Part shown: piece after piece, positions 18,037 through 26,047 of the stretch
How positions within the stretch are numbered: the first letter of the stretch is position 1
Layout: each line of letters begins with the position of its first letter
Origin: Gammaproteobacteria bacterium
GTDB lineage: Bacteria > Pseudomonadota > Gammaproteobacteria > Xanthomonadales > SZUA-36
DNA: 64,000 bases
Direction: 5' to 3'
Assembly (NCBI GenBank): GCA_021772935.1
Contig: JAJFLA010000044.1
Span: 87,364 to 151,363, forward strand
Notes under the pieces: model-generated
Databases searched by the model: none
What the model was told of the DNA's origin: nothing
What the model saw: the letters and a program-made list of their open reading frames with translations, nothing else
Made by a program: the position numbers and the translations under genes

Positions 18037-18078
18037 AGCACAGATATCAAGATCAATTCTACTATGGCTTGTCGCTTG

Positions 18079-18401
18079 AGGAACCTCTGATTTATTCTGA
18101 ACGAAGTAGATTGTGATTCAAAATATTCAGGTTTACCAACAGTAGGCGCTTTTAGGCGAGGCGCGAATCGCACGTAAAGCTTCCGCATCCTGCTCACGCC
18201 CCTGACCTACGTCCCTGTAGGTATAGCTAGCTATTGCGAACGACTGCAAGGATGCAGGAGGTAGAGCAAGGCAGGAGCACCTTGCCGAGATTTGCACCAA
18301 GAGTAGGCGCTTGAGGCGACGCAGAAACTGGACATTTTGGACGCACCAAGAGAAGGCGCCCTTAGGCGAGATACGATTTCATGAATAGATCAGAGGTTCC
18401 T
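18079..18401. mobile_element. MITE-like element with AGGAACCTCTGAT inverted ends
   Basis: A 323-bp non-coding block. The left end AGGAACCTCTGATTTATTC (from 18079) is matched in inverse at the right end (AGGAACCTCTGATCTATTC on the minus strand, from 18401). Inside lie three degenerate copies of a 26-bp motif near GCACCAAGAGTAGGCGC (18136-18164, 18294-18320, 18343-18371). The right end stops 5 bp before the deacetylase stop codon. This block accounts for the 369-bp gap between tRNA-Gly and that gene. Confidence 0.7.
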
Positions 18402-18405
18402 TAAA

Positions 18406-19323
18406 TCAGCCGACAAGCCCTTGTACATGCGCGCGCCCGGCGCTAGCCAGTGCTTTCAGGTCATAACCACCTTCAAGAATGGATGCGACTTTGCCGCCGC
18501 AACTGTCTGTTGCCAGGTCGCAGATTTCTTCTGTAATCCAGTGATAGTCGGCATCCTGGAGCTCCAGTTGTGCCAGTGGGTCGCGTTGGTGGGCATCGAA
18601 TCCAGCTGAGACCAGGATCAGGTCGGGTTCAAAACTGTGAATGGCGGGCAAGCCCAATTTGCTCCAAAGTTTACGGAATGCTTTACTGCCGTCACCCGGT
18701 GCCAAAGCAAGGTTCAGAATGTTGCCACAACCGGTTTCTTCAATATGACCGGTGCCCGGATACAACGGTAACTGGTGGCTGGAGACATACATGACATTGG
18801 GGTTTTGTTCAAAGATGGCTTGTGTACCGTTGCCGTGATGTACGTCAAAATCAACAATGGCGAGCCGCTTGATGCCAGGTTTTTCAAGTGCGTGCAGGGC
18901 ACCAATCGCAACATGGTTAAGCAGGCAGAAACCCATTGCCTGTTGCGCTTCACAGTGATGTCCCGGTGGTCGAACGACACAAAATGCCCTCAGTGCCTTG
19001 GCACTGAGGATCTGGTCAATAGCGAAACACAAACCACCACTGGCGCGCCGTGCGGCAGCAATTGAGCCTTGGTTAAGAAAGGTATCCGGGTCGATCGCCA
19101 CCAGGCCTTTTGATGGTTCCATGGCTTCCAGGCTGGCCCAGAATTCAGCCGGGTGGACACGAGTGATCTGTTGGTGTGTTGCCAGTGGGGCGGGTAGCCG
19201 TTGCAGATTTTTGAGACCCTTCAGTCCGTTCAGAACTGCCTTGATTCGCAGTGCGGATTCAGGGTGTTTGGCGCCGGGGTTATGGCGTAAACAATCGTCA
19301 TGCTGGATGATGATAGTGCTCAT
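18406..19323 (-). CDS. histone deacetylase family protein (acetylpolyamine amidohydrolase-like)
   Basis: A 305-residue arginase/deacetylase-fold hydrolase. Motifs in order: the substrate rim HPESALRIKAV, the tandem His pair VRPPGHHCE, GFCLLNHVAIGA, the zinc ligands in IVDFDVHHGNGTQ, SAGFDAHQRDPL, and the C-terminal LEGGYDL. Bacterial members deacetylate polyamines or small acetylamides rather than histones. The full catalytic set is present, so it should be active. Its DNA context (inverted repeat pairs outside, a MITE-like block at its 3' end) is unusual. Substrate not determined from sequence. Confidence 0.9.
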   Translation of the reverse strand: MSTIIIQHDDCLRHNPGAKHPESALRIKAVLNGLKGLKNLQRLPAPLATHQQITRVHPAEFWASLEAMEPSKGLVAIDPDTFLNQGSIAAARRASGGLCFAIDQILSAKALRAFCVVRPPGHHCEAQQAMGFCLLNHVAIGALHALEKPGIKRLAIVDFDVHHGNGTQAIFEQNPNVMYVSSHQLPLYPGTGHIEETGCGNILNLALAPGDGSKAFRKLWSKLGLPAIHSFEPDLILVSAGFDAHQRDPLAQLELQDADYHWITEEICDLATDSCGGKVASILEGGYDLKALASAGRAHVQGLVG

Positions 19324-19378
19324 CGGGTCATTCTATGCCATATATCGGGGCGCAGAGCAAAAATAGTCTGCGAAGGCC

Positions 19379-19541
19379 GGGGTCAGACTCAAATGCACTT
19401 AGCTTAGTGTGGTTTATTGAGTGCTGTTTGTTGCATTTGAATCTGACCCCTGAGCGGGGGTGCTTAAGCCGGGGTCAGACTCAAATGCGCTGGCTTTGTG
19501 TGGTTTGTTGAGTGCTGTTTGTTGCATTTGAATCTGACCCC
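19379..19541. repeat. Tandem pair of palindromes R4 (19379-19450) and R5 (19471-19541)
   Basis: The unit spacing is 92 bp, the same as R2-R3. R4 is close to the reverse complement of R2 (arms GGGGTCAGACTCAAATGC and GCATTTGAATCTGACCCC), and the linker contains GGGGGTGC, the complement of the R2-R3 linker. The pair sits between the deacetylase and the Lrp-type regulator. Confidence 0.92.
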
Positions 19542-19553
19542 AGAGCGGCGAAA

Positions 19554-20039
19554 TTAGAACAATGGCAAGGTTAGTGTTTCTTTGATTTCTTCCATGACCA
19601 CGTAGCTGCGTGAGCCATTGACGCCAGGCAAGGAGAGTATTTTTTCACCCAGCAGTTCGCGGTAGGCCTTCATGTCACTGACACGGGCTTTGATCAGGTA
19701 GTCAAAATTTCCAGATACCAGGTGACAATCCATGATTTCCGGCAGCTTGCGAGCTTCGTCCCGGAATTTTCTGAAGGCATCAGGTGAGTTGTGTGACAGG
19801 TCGATTTCAACAAATACAAGCAAACTTGCATTGACAAGTTCAGGATCCAGGATGGCAGTGTAGCCGCGGATGTAGCCTTGTCGTTCGAGTCGTTTAACCC
19901 GTTCAATGCAAGGTGTTGGTGTGAGGTTGACCTGGCGTGCGAGATGTACATTTGAAATGCGACCATCGGCCTGTAAACATTCGAGTATTCGTCGGTCAGT
20001 ACGGTCAAGTACTTTTGGGTTTCTGGGCTTTCTATTCAT
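19554..20039 (-). CDS. Lrp/AsnC family transcriptional regulator
   Basis: A 161-residue regulator with an N-terminal winged helix-turn-helix (DRTDRRILECLQADGR, then LARQVNLTPTPCIERVKRLE) and a C-terminal RAM effector domain (VSGNFDYLIKARV, LPGVNGSRSYVVME). Lrp proteins bind amino acids and form octamers on DNA. It is divergent from alanine dehydrogenase with a 120-bp shared region, so it likely controls that operon in response to alanine or a related amino acid. It resembles Lrp proper and the alanine-dehydrogenase regulators of other proteobacteria. Confidence 0.92.
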   Translation of the reverse strand: MNRKPRNPKVLDRTDRRILECLQADGRISNVHLARQVNLTPTPCIERVKRLERQGYIRGYTAILDPELVNASLLVFVEIDLSHNSPDAFRKFRDEARKLPEIMDCHLVSGNFDYLIKARVSDMKAYRELLGEKILSLPGVNGSRSYVVMEEIKETLTLPLF

Positions 20040-20159
20040 TTATTAAACTGCCGAATATGCAGTGTATAGATTAAAACACTGTTTAAAAGATATCAATAGA
20101 GAATAAAACTGCTTTGATGACTATAAAATGGTCGTTTCACATGCTTAAAAGGTGTTGTC
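20040..20159. promoter_or_regulatory. Divergent regulatory region between the Lrp-type gene and ald
   Basis: An A+T-rich 120-bp spacer. The small inverted repeat AAAC-ACT-GTTT at 20074-20084 and a TATAAAAT box near 20122-20129 are visible. By arrangement it should hold both promoters and Lrp sites; no operator consensus can be asserted. Confidence 0.4.
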
Positions 20160-21281
20160 ATGAGAGTTGGTGTACCCAAGGAAATAAAAAACAATGAATT
20201 CCGCGTTGGTCTGGTGCCTGCGTCGGTCCGTGAACTGGTTCATCAGGGTCACCAGGTATTGGTTGAAACCAATGCCGGTATCGGTATTGGCATGACGGAT
20301 GACGACTATGTAAAAGTGGGTGCGCAGATATTGGCTGATGCAAAAAGCGTGTTCGATCAGGCTGAGATGATCGTCAAGGTGAAAGAGCCGCAAGCTGTCG
20401 AGCGGGCGATGCTGAGAGCTGACCATACCCTGTTTACCTACCTGCACCTGGCACCCGATGCACCGCAGACTGAAGACCTGATCAAAAGTGGTGCGACCTG
20501 CATTGCTTATGAGACGGTGACCGACCGGAATGGAAGCTTACCGTTGTTGGCACCGATGTCTGAAGTCGCTGGCCGGCTGTCTATTCAGGCAGGTTGTTGG
20601 TGCATGGAAAAGGCTCATGGTGGCTCCGGCGTATTAATCGGTGGGGTGCCGGGTGTAGAGCCAGCAAAAGTGGTTATCATTGGTGGTGGTACGGTTGGAT
20701 TCAATGCGGCCCAGATGGCGGTCGGTATGGGCGCACACGTGGTTGTGCTTGACCGGAACACAGATGTCTTGCGCTTCCTCGATGCGACCTTTGATACACG
20801 GGTACAAACGGTTTATTCCAATACAGATGCGATTGAACGTCATCTTAAAGACGCGGACCTTGTTATCGGTGGTGTATTGATCCCGGGTGCGGCCGCACCC
20901 AAACTGGTCACACGCGCACACCTTTCAATGATGCGCAAGGGATCGGTGCTCGTCGATGTCGCCATAGACCAGGGCGGTTGCTTTGAAACCTCGCATGCGA
21001 CAACACATGAAGAGCCCATCTATGAAGTGGATGGTATCGTGCATTATTGCGTGGCCAATATGCCTGGAGCTGTGCCACGCACGTCGACCTTTGCATTGAA
21101 TAACGCAACCCTGCCGTTTGTATTGGCATTGGCTAACAAAGGCGCCAAAAAGGCATTGTTGGACGACCCGCATCTACTCGCAGGGCTGAACGTGCATCGT
21201 GGTATGGTCACTTATGAAGATGTCGCACGCGACCTGGGATATGATTTCACAGCACCGTTAACTGCGCTGGAGACTGAATGA
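20160..21281 (+). CDS. ald: alanine dehydrogenase
   Basis: A 373-residue NAD-dependent enzyme, the usual length. It interconverts L-alanine with pyruvate and ammonia. MRVGVPKEIKNNEFRVG is the family N-terminus; Lys75 (VKVKEP) and His96 (YLHLA) bind substrate; IGGGTVGFNAAQMA is the NAD site; VDVAIDQGGC carries the catalytic Asp. It is divergent from the Lrp-type gene and followed by an omega-aminotransferase and a semialdehyde dehydrogenase. Here it can recycle the alanine produced when the aminotransferase uses pyruvate as amino acceptor. Confidence 0.97.
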   Translation: MRVGVPKEIKNNEFRVGLVPASVRELVHQGHQVLVETNAGIGIGMTDDDYVKVGAQILADAKSVFDQAEMIVKVKEPQAVERAMLRADHTLFTYLHLAPDAPQTEDLIKSGATCIAYETVTDRNGSLPLLAPMSEVAGRLSIQAGCWCMEKAHGGSGVLIGGVPGVEPAKVVIIGGGTVGFNAAQMAVGMGAHVVVLDRNTDVLRFLDATFDTRVQTVYSNTDAIERHLKDADLVIGGVLIPGAAAPKLVTRAHLSMMRKGSVLVDVAIDQGGCFETSHATTHEEPIYEVDGIVHYCVANMPGAVPRTSTFALNNATLPFVLALANKGAKKALLDDPHLLAGLNVHRGMVTYEDVARDLGYDFTAPLTALETE

Positions 21282-21317
21282 ATATGATGTTTGGGTCGAA
21301 TGGAAGGAGTCAACAGC

Positions 21318-22631
21318 ATGACTGAACAAAAGCAATCTCTTGAATCATACTGGATGCCGTTTACTGCCAACCGGGTTTTCAAGAAAAACCCACGCTTGCT
21401 GGAACGCGCCGGCGGCATGTATTACTACACGCCTGAAGGTCGTCAGATTCTCGATATGGTGGCTGGTTTGTGGTGCTGCAACGCAGGTCACGGCCATCCC
21501 AGAATTGTCGAGGCCATCCAGACGCAGGCAGCGGAAATGGATTACGCGCCACCTTTCGGTTTCGGTCACCCGGCTGCATTCGAGATAGCCGATATGCTGG
21601 CTGCAATTACACCGGAAGGCATGAACCACGTTTTTTTCACCAATTCTGGTTCGGAATCTGTGGATACGGCGCTGAAAATTGCTCTGGCCTACCAAAAAGA
21701 ACGAGGGCAGCCTTCACGTACCCGCCTGATTGGGCGAGAGCGTGGTTATCATGGTGTCGGTTTTGGTGGCATCTCGGTGGGTGGAATCCCCTACAACCGT
21801 AAGCAGTTTTCCAATTCGATGATCCCAGGTGTGGATCATCTGCCGCACACACATTTGATAGATCGCAATGCTTACTCCCGTGGTTTGCCCGAGCAAGGCA
21901 TTGAATTGGCCGATGAGCTGGAAAACATCCTTACCTTGCACGATCCATCCAATGTCGCGGCTGTTATTGTAGAGCCGATTGCTGGATCCGCTGGTGTTTT
22001 GATACCGCCTGTAGGGTACCTGAAGCGACTACGGAAAATTTGCGATAAACATGATATTCTGCTGATTTTTGATGAAGTGATTACTGGTTTTGGTCGTCTC
22101 GGGCATAATTTTGCAGCCCAGGCCTTTGACGTCACACCGGATATCATCACCTCCGCTAAGGGACTGACAAGTGGTACTGTGCCAATGGGTGCAGTGTTTG
22201 TACGTGATGAAATCTATACAGAGTTTATGGCCCAGCCAGGTGCTGCCATTGAGTTATTCCACGGTTATACCTACTCTGCTCATCCACTGGCTGTCGCTGC
22301 CTGCAAGGCAACGCAGCAGGTGTATGCGGATGAAGGTCTGTTTCAGCGTGCGGCTGAAATGGCTCCTGTATTCGAAGATGCATTGCATTCCCTGAAAGGG
22401 GAACCGAATGTGATCGATATCCGCAACTATGGTTTGATGGGAGCGGTCGAGTTCGCCGCAATCGAAGGCCGACCGGGTGCGCGCGGGGCGGAGATTATTC
22501 AAAAATGTTTTGAAGCCGGCGTGATGGTCCGTGTGACCGGTGACACGATTGCGTTTAGCCCGCCGTTAATTGTAGAAGAAAGCCATATTCAACAGACCGT
22601 TGAAACCCTGAAAACCGTATTGAGAGCATAG
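21318..22631 (+). CDS. class III omega-amino acid:pyruvate aminotransferase (beta-alanine:pyruvate type)
   Basis: About 437 residues, fold-type I PLP enzyme. The ATG at 21318 has AAGGAG upstream; the open frame starts earlier at 21291. SYWMPFTANRVFKKNPR is characteristic of omega-amino acid:pyruvate transaminases; FFTNSGSESVDTALK binds PLP phosphate, DEVITGFGRLG has the PLP-pyridine Asp and SAKGLTSG the Schiff-base Lys. The expected reaction converts beta-alanine and pyruvate to malonate semialdehyde and alanine. Taurine or other omega-amines could also be used. It lies between ald and the malonate-semialdehyde-type dehydrogenase, consistent with beta-alanine use. Confidence 0.9.
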   Translation: MTEQKQSLESYWMPFTANRVFKKNPRLLERAGGMYYYTPEGRQILDMVAGLWCCNAGHGHPRIVEAIQTQAAEMDYAPPFGFGHPAAFEIADMLAAITPEGMNHVFFTNSGSESVDTALKIALAYQKERGQPSRTRLIGRERGYHGVGFGGISVGGIPYNRKQFSNSMIPGVDHLPHTHLIDRNAYSRGLPEQGIELADELENILTLHDPSNVAAVIVEPIAGSAGVLIPPVGYLKRLRKICDKHDILLIFDEVITGFGRLGHNFAAQAFDVTPDIITSAKGLTSGTVPMGAVFVRDEIYTEFMAQPGAAIELFHGYTYSAHPLAVAACKATQQVYADEGLFQRAAEMAPVFEDALHSLKGEPNVIDIRNYGLMGAVEFAAIEGRPGARGAEIIQKCFEAGVMVRVTGDTIAFSPPLIVEESHIQQTVETLKTVLRA

Positions 22632-22637
22632 AAAACG

Positions 22638-24134
22638 ATGGAAAAACTGACACACTTTATAGATGGAAATATGGTCGAAGGCAGCAGTGGTCGTTACGGC
22701 GATGTTTTTGACCCGGCCACCGGCCAGGTGCAAAAACAGGTGCCGTTAGCATCTGCAGATGAGTTGGACGCAGCTGTAAAAGCGGCAGCTGCCGCGTTTC
22801 CTGCCTGGGCAGCCTTGCCGGCTTTACGTCGTGCACGTTGTATGTTTCGTCTCAAGAACCTGCTTGATGAGCACAAAGACCAACTGGCTGGTTTATTAAC
22901 TTCCGAACATGGCAAAGTGAAGGATGATGCACTGGGTGAAGTCACCCGCGGTCTGGAAGTGGTCGAGTTTGCCTGCGGTGCACCGCAATTGCTGAAAGGT
23001 GAGTTTACCGACACCGTAGGGTCCGGTGTAGACGCATGGTCATTCAGGCAACCGCTGGGTGTGGTGGCTGGAATTACACCCTTCAATTTCCCAGCGATGG
23101 TGCCCTTATGGATGATTCCAATGGCTCTGGTATGTGGCAATACATTTGTACTCAAGCCTTCTGAACGTGATCCGGGTGCGTCCATGCTGTTGGCCGAACT
23201 GGTTCAACGTGCAGGTGTACCAGATGGTGTATTCAACGTCGTTCACGGTGACCGGGAAGCCGTCGATGCTATCCTCGCCCACGATGATATCAAGGCCATC
23301 AGTTTTGTCGGCTCCACCCCGATCGCTAAAAAGATTTATGAAGTGGGCTCTGCCAATGGCAAGCGTGTACAGGCGCTGGGTGGTGCGAAGAACCATATGG
23401 TGGTGATGCCTGACGCGCCACTGGAAGCCACGGCTGATGCTCTGATGGGTTCTGCCTATGGTTCCGCTGGTGAGCGCTGTATGGCCATTTCTGTAGCCGT
23501 GGTCGTCGGTGATGAAACTGCTGATGCATTGATTGCAGAATTGAAGCCACGAGTGCAAGCGCTTTCCATTCAGCCGGGCAACGTCGAAGGGGCTGAGATG
23601 GGTCCGTTGATTACTGCTGATCACCATGCAAAGGTGTCGGGTTATGTCAGCCTGGGTGTAGAAGAAGGTGCTGAGCTGGTAGTTGATGGGCGTGGTTTTA
23701 AACACGCAAAAGAAACCGAAGGGTTTTTCATCGGTGGCTGTCTGTTTGATCACGTCAAAGCGGATATGCGTATTTACCAGGAAGAGATTTTTGGCCCGGT
23801 TTTATGTGTGCTCAGGGTTGATTCCTATGACGAGGCCGTTGATCTGATTAACGCACATGTTTACGGTAATGGTGTTTCTATCTTTACCCGTGATGGTGAT
23901 GCAGCACGCAATTTTGTGCAGCATATTCAGGTGGGTATGGTCGGTGTGAATATTCCGATCCCGGTGCCGATGGCGTTCCACAGTTTTGGTGGCTGGAAAC
24001 AATCATTGTTTGGTGACCACCATATTTACGGGCCAGAAGGTATACGCTTTTATACTCGGGTTAAAGCCGTTACTCAGCGTTGGCATACCGGTATCCGTAA
24101 GGGTGCAGACTTTCATTTTCCGCAGTTGGGGTGA
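22638..24134 (+). CDS. mmsA: CoA-acylating methylmalonate-semialdehyde dehydrogenase
   Basis: A 498-residue aldehyde dehydrogenase of the CoA-dependent MmsA/IolA branch. [25 protein letters not shown] and the catalytic Cys in [11 protein letters not shown] are family markers; the Glu used by hydrolytic ALDHs is replaced by Asn in GGAKNH, typical of CoA-acylating members. It oxidises malonate or methylmalonate semialdehyde to acetyl-CoA or propionyl-CoA. It starts 6 bp after the aminotransferase stop, so the three genes form an operon. Symbol by family; beta-alanine rather than valine degradation is inferred from context. Confidence 0.92.
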   Translation: MEKLTHFIDGNMVEGSSGRYGDVFDPATGQVQKQVPLASADELDAAVKAAAAAFPAWAALPALRRARCMFRLKNLLDEHKDQLAGLLTSEHGKVKDDALGEVTRGLEVVEFACGAPQLLKGEFTDTVGSGVDAWSFRQPLGVVAGITPFNFPAMVPLWMIPMALVCGNTFVLKPSERDPGASMLLAELVQRAGVPDGVFNVVHGDREAVDAILAHDDIKAISFVGSTPIAKKIYEVGSANGKRVQALGGAKNHMVVMPDAPLEATADALMGSAYGSAGERCMAISVAVVVGDETADALIAELKPRVQALSIQPGNVEGAEMGPLITADHHAKVSGYVSLGVEEGAELVVDGRGFKHAKETEGFFIGGCLFDHVKADMRIYQEEIFGPVLCVLRVDSYDEAVDLINAHVYGNGVSIFTRDGDAARNFVQHIQVGMVGVNIPIPVPMAFHSFGGWKQSLFGDHHIYGPEGIRFYTRVKAVTQRWHTGIRKGADFHFPQLG

Positions 24135-24168
24135 TTGTTTCGCTAGCTGGTGCCTGGCTTATAGAGCA

Positions 24169-24191
24169 GGGGTCAGGTTCAGATTGACCCC
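24169..24191. repeat. Minimal GGGGTCAG palindrome, copy R6
   Basis: A 23-bp inverted repeat, GGGGTCAGGTTC followed by AGATTGACCCC, i.e. the two outer ends of the family nearly fused. It sits 35 bp after the mmsA stop. The rest of the 240-bp gap to the MAPEG gene holds no gene I can support. Confidence 0.6.
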
Positions 24192-24374
24192 TGTGCCTCC
24201 GAAGCAATGCTCCAGCCAGGGTCTGTTTGCGAGTCTTTGTAGATACGACCTTGTATCCCTTCACCAACATGGCCCAGACCAGCCTCTGGGTCACTTCGCA
24301 TTCTCGCCTTTTCTCCTTTGGCTGGGTTTTCAGGTGTAACAACCCTTGTCGGGCTTATGTGTGGGTTTTGGCTT

Positions 24375-24758
24375 TCAGAGCATTCCTTTCAACAACCCGA
24401 ATAAGGCACCCAGGATCAAGACAGCATTTGCCAACATGGTCAGCATCATCCCTGGTCCACGTGTTTTAGGGTCTTTCAGATATTGTGCTGAATACAGGAA
24501 GCGGCCAGCAATGAAGACTACACCCGGAGCCAGGACCCAGACCGGACTGAGGTAATGAGCGAAGGCGTAGCTCGCCGGGATCAGCATGATCAACTGTTCC
24601 ATCGTGTTTTGCTGGACTCTGAAGATTCGATTCCAAATCTCGTCACCCTCACATGCAGGCGCATTAATGCTGTATTTCCCGCGCGACAAGCCCACACGAG
24701 TAGTGAAATAAAGAAATTGAAGCAGGGCCAGTAAAACAATCAATGTCGCATTTTCCAT
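24375..24758 (-). CDS. MAPEG family membrane protein
   Basis: A 127-residue protein with about four hydrophobic helices. GSLSRGKYSINAPACEGDEIWNRIFRVQQNT-like sequence gives the family signature (E..R..R..QNT; here EIWNRIFRVQQNTMEQ). MAPEG members include microsomal glutathione S-transferases and leukotriene enzymes; bacterial versions may conjugate lipophilic electrophiles with glutathione. The ATG at 24758 has GAGG upstream. A single gene, reading the same way as the cobalamin adenosyltransferase but separated from it by repeat R7. Confidence 0.85.
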   Translation of the reverse strand: MENATLIVLLALLQFLYFTTRVGLSRGKYSINAPACEGDEIWNRIFRVQQNTMEQLIMLIPASYAFAHYLSPVWVLAPGVVFIAGRFLYSAQYLKDPKTRGPGMMLTMLANAVLILGALFGLLKGML

Positions 24759-24819
24759 TTTTATTCCTCGGTGGTTGAATGTTATGAGTTGAAAAGTTTG
24801 CACAGCCAGGGTCTAAGCC

Positions 24820-24894
24820 GGGGTCAGGTTCAATTAATCAAAAGAGACTGCAAATAAACAGTCTGATTTACCCTGATTAATTGAACCTGACCCC
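24820..24894. repeat. GGGGTCAG palindrome, copy R7 (GTTCAATTAAT type)
   Basis: A 75-bp palindrome with arms GGGGTCAGGTTCAATTAATC and GATTAATTGAACCTGACCCC, and an inner stem AGACTG...CAGTCT. The outermost eight bases equal those of R1-R5 but the inner arm differs, so this is a second subfamily. It lies 6 bp beyond the 3' end of the adenosyltransferase gene. Confidence 0.9.
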
Positions 24895-24900
24895 TCCCAA

Positions 24901-25461
24901 TCATATTTTCCCACGTTGATCACCATGCACCCACAATACCTCAGAGCCACCATTTGCCCTGGCCAGAAGCCTGGCAAAAACAAACAAAAGGTCTGAAAGA
25001 CGGTTCAGGTAACGCAGGCTGACTTCATTGATATCTTCAATTTTTGCGAGCGAGACCATCAAACGTTCAGCACGTCGACAAACCGTACGTGCGAGGTGGC
25101 AACGGGCGGCCGATTCTGATCCGCCAGGTAATATAAAATCTTTCAAAGGTGGCAGGTCATCATTGAAATGATCAAGCTCGGCTTCCAATTGATCGATACA
25201 AATCTCAGCGATCAATGTGTGTCCCGGCATGCACAATTCACCGCCCAGATCGAATAATTCATGTTGGGTTCGTGTCAGGGTCTCACGAAGCGCATCATCC
25301 ATCTCACTGGTCAATAGCAGGCCAATAACACTGTTCAGCTCATCCACAGTGCCAAAAGTTTCCACCCGCAGATTGTCCTTATCTACACGAGAACCATCAC
25401 CCAGGCCAGTCGTGCCTTTATCGCCGGTGCGGGTATAAATTTTAGAAAGCCGATTCCCCAT
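24901..25461 (-). CDS. cob(I)alamin adenosyltransferase, PduO type
   Basis: A 186-residue ATP:cob(I)alamin adenosyltransferase. MGNRLSKIYTRTGDKGTTGL contains the ATP-binding loop; RYLNRLSDLLFVFAR near the C-terminus is the second signature, including the Arg and Asp needed for catalysis. It makes adenosylcobalamin, the cofactor of methylmalonyl-CoA mutase and similar enzymes. The ATG at 25461 begins the conserved domain; the frame is open to 25497. No B12-dependent enzyme or B12 riboswitch is visible nearby. Confidence 0.93.
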   Translation of the reverse strand: MGNRLSKIYTRTGDKGTTGLGDGSRVDKDNLRVETFGTVDELNSVIGLLLTSEMDDALRETLTRTQHELFDLGGELCMPGHTLIAEICIDQLEAELDHFNDDLPPLKDFILPGGSESAARCHLARTVCRRAERLMVSLAKIEDINEVSLRYLNRLSDLLFVFARLLARANGGSEVLWVHGDQRGKI

Positions 25462-25583
25462 AGTTTTGTAAACGGTTCCATTTTGGTGTAAAAACAATCA
25501 ATATATCACGGTAACACGGGCGGTCTTTGACCGGCTGCTGTAATACTACCCTGCCAATAAACACAAAACACGGGAGTTTATGA

Positions 25584-26012
25584 ATGAACTTGAAGAAACT
25601 AATGTCAACCACCGATAGCTGGGGATTACTTGGGCTGCGTTTGGTCACGGGTGTAATTTTTATTGCCCACGGTTTACCCAAGTTTGGTATCGGGGGTGGT
25701 GGTGGTCTGGAAGGACTGGCTAGCTGGTTGGGTGGTATGGGTGTGCCACTGCCGATGTTAAATGCAGTATTAGTCGCATCATCAGAGACCATTGGTGGGG
25801 CCATGCTGATCATTGGGTTGATGACACGGTTCGCTGCGGCAACACAGGTAATTGCGATGCTGGTCGCCGTCTTCATGGTGCACTGGTCGAATGGCTTTAC
25901 CGCCAATGGCGGGTATCAATGGGCTTTATTGATGGCGGTTGCAGCTTTTACTCTGATGATGGATGGGGCGGGTCGTTATTCCATCGATGGCATGATGAGT
26001 AAAAAAGACTGA
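25584..26012 (+). CDS. DoxX family membrane protein
   Basis: A 142-residue protein with about four hydrophobic helices. It has the DoxX start LLGLRLVTGVIFIAHGLPKF, a glycine-rich loop, and ETIGGAMLIIGLMTRFAA. DoxX proteins are associated with membrane redox or sulfur metabolism, but most are uncharacterised. GGGAG lies upstream of the ATG. It is divergent from the adenosyltransferase and converges on the mtrB-type gene, so it is likely transcribed alone. Confidence 0.9.
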   Translation: MNLKKLMSTTDSWGLLGLRLVTGVIFIAHGLPKFGIGGGGGLEGLASWLGGMGVPLPMLNAVLVASSETIGGAMLIIGLMTRFAAATQVIAMLVAVFMVHWSNGFTANGGYQWALLMAVAAFTLMMDGAGRYSIDGMMSKKD

Positions 26013-26047
26013 TTCAGGTTTCCTACATGTTTGCTATGGCATCAAAT

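Noticed and set aside
23106..23753. 215-codon minus-strand frame
   Set aside because: Antisense shadow of the semialdehyde dehydrogenase.
24070..24342. 90-codon minus-strand frame after mmsA that looks a little like a transposase fragment
   Set aside because: It overlaps the 3' end of mmsA and repeat R6, has no ribosome site, and no motif supports a transposase.
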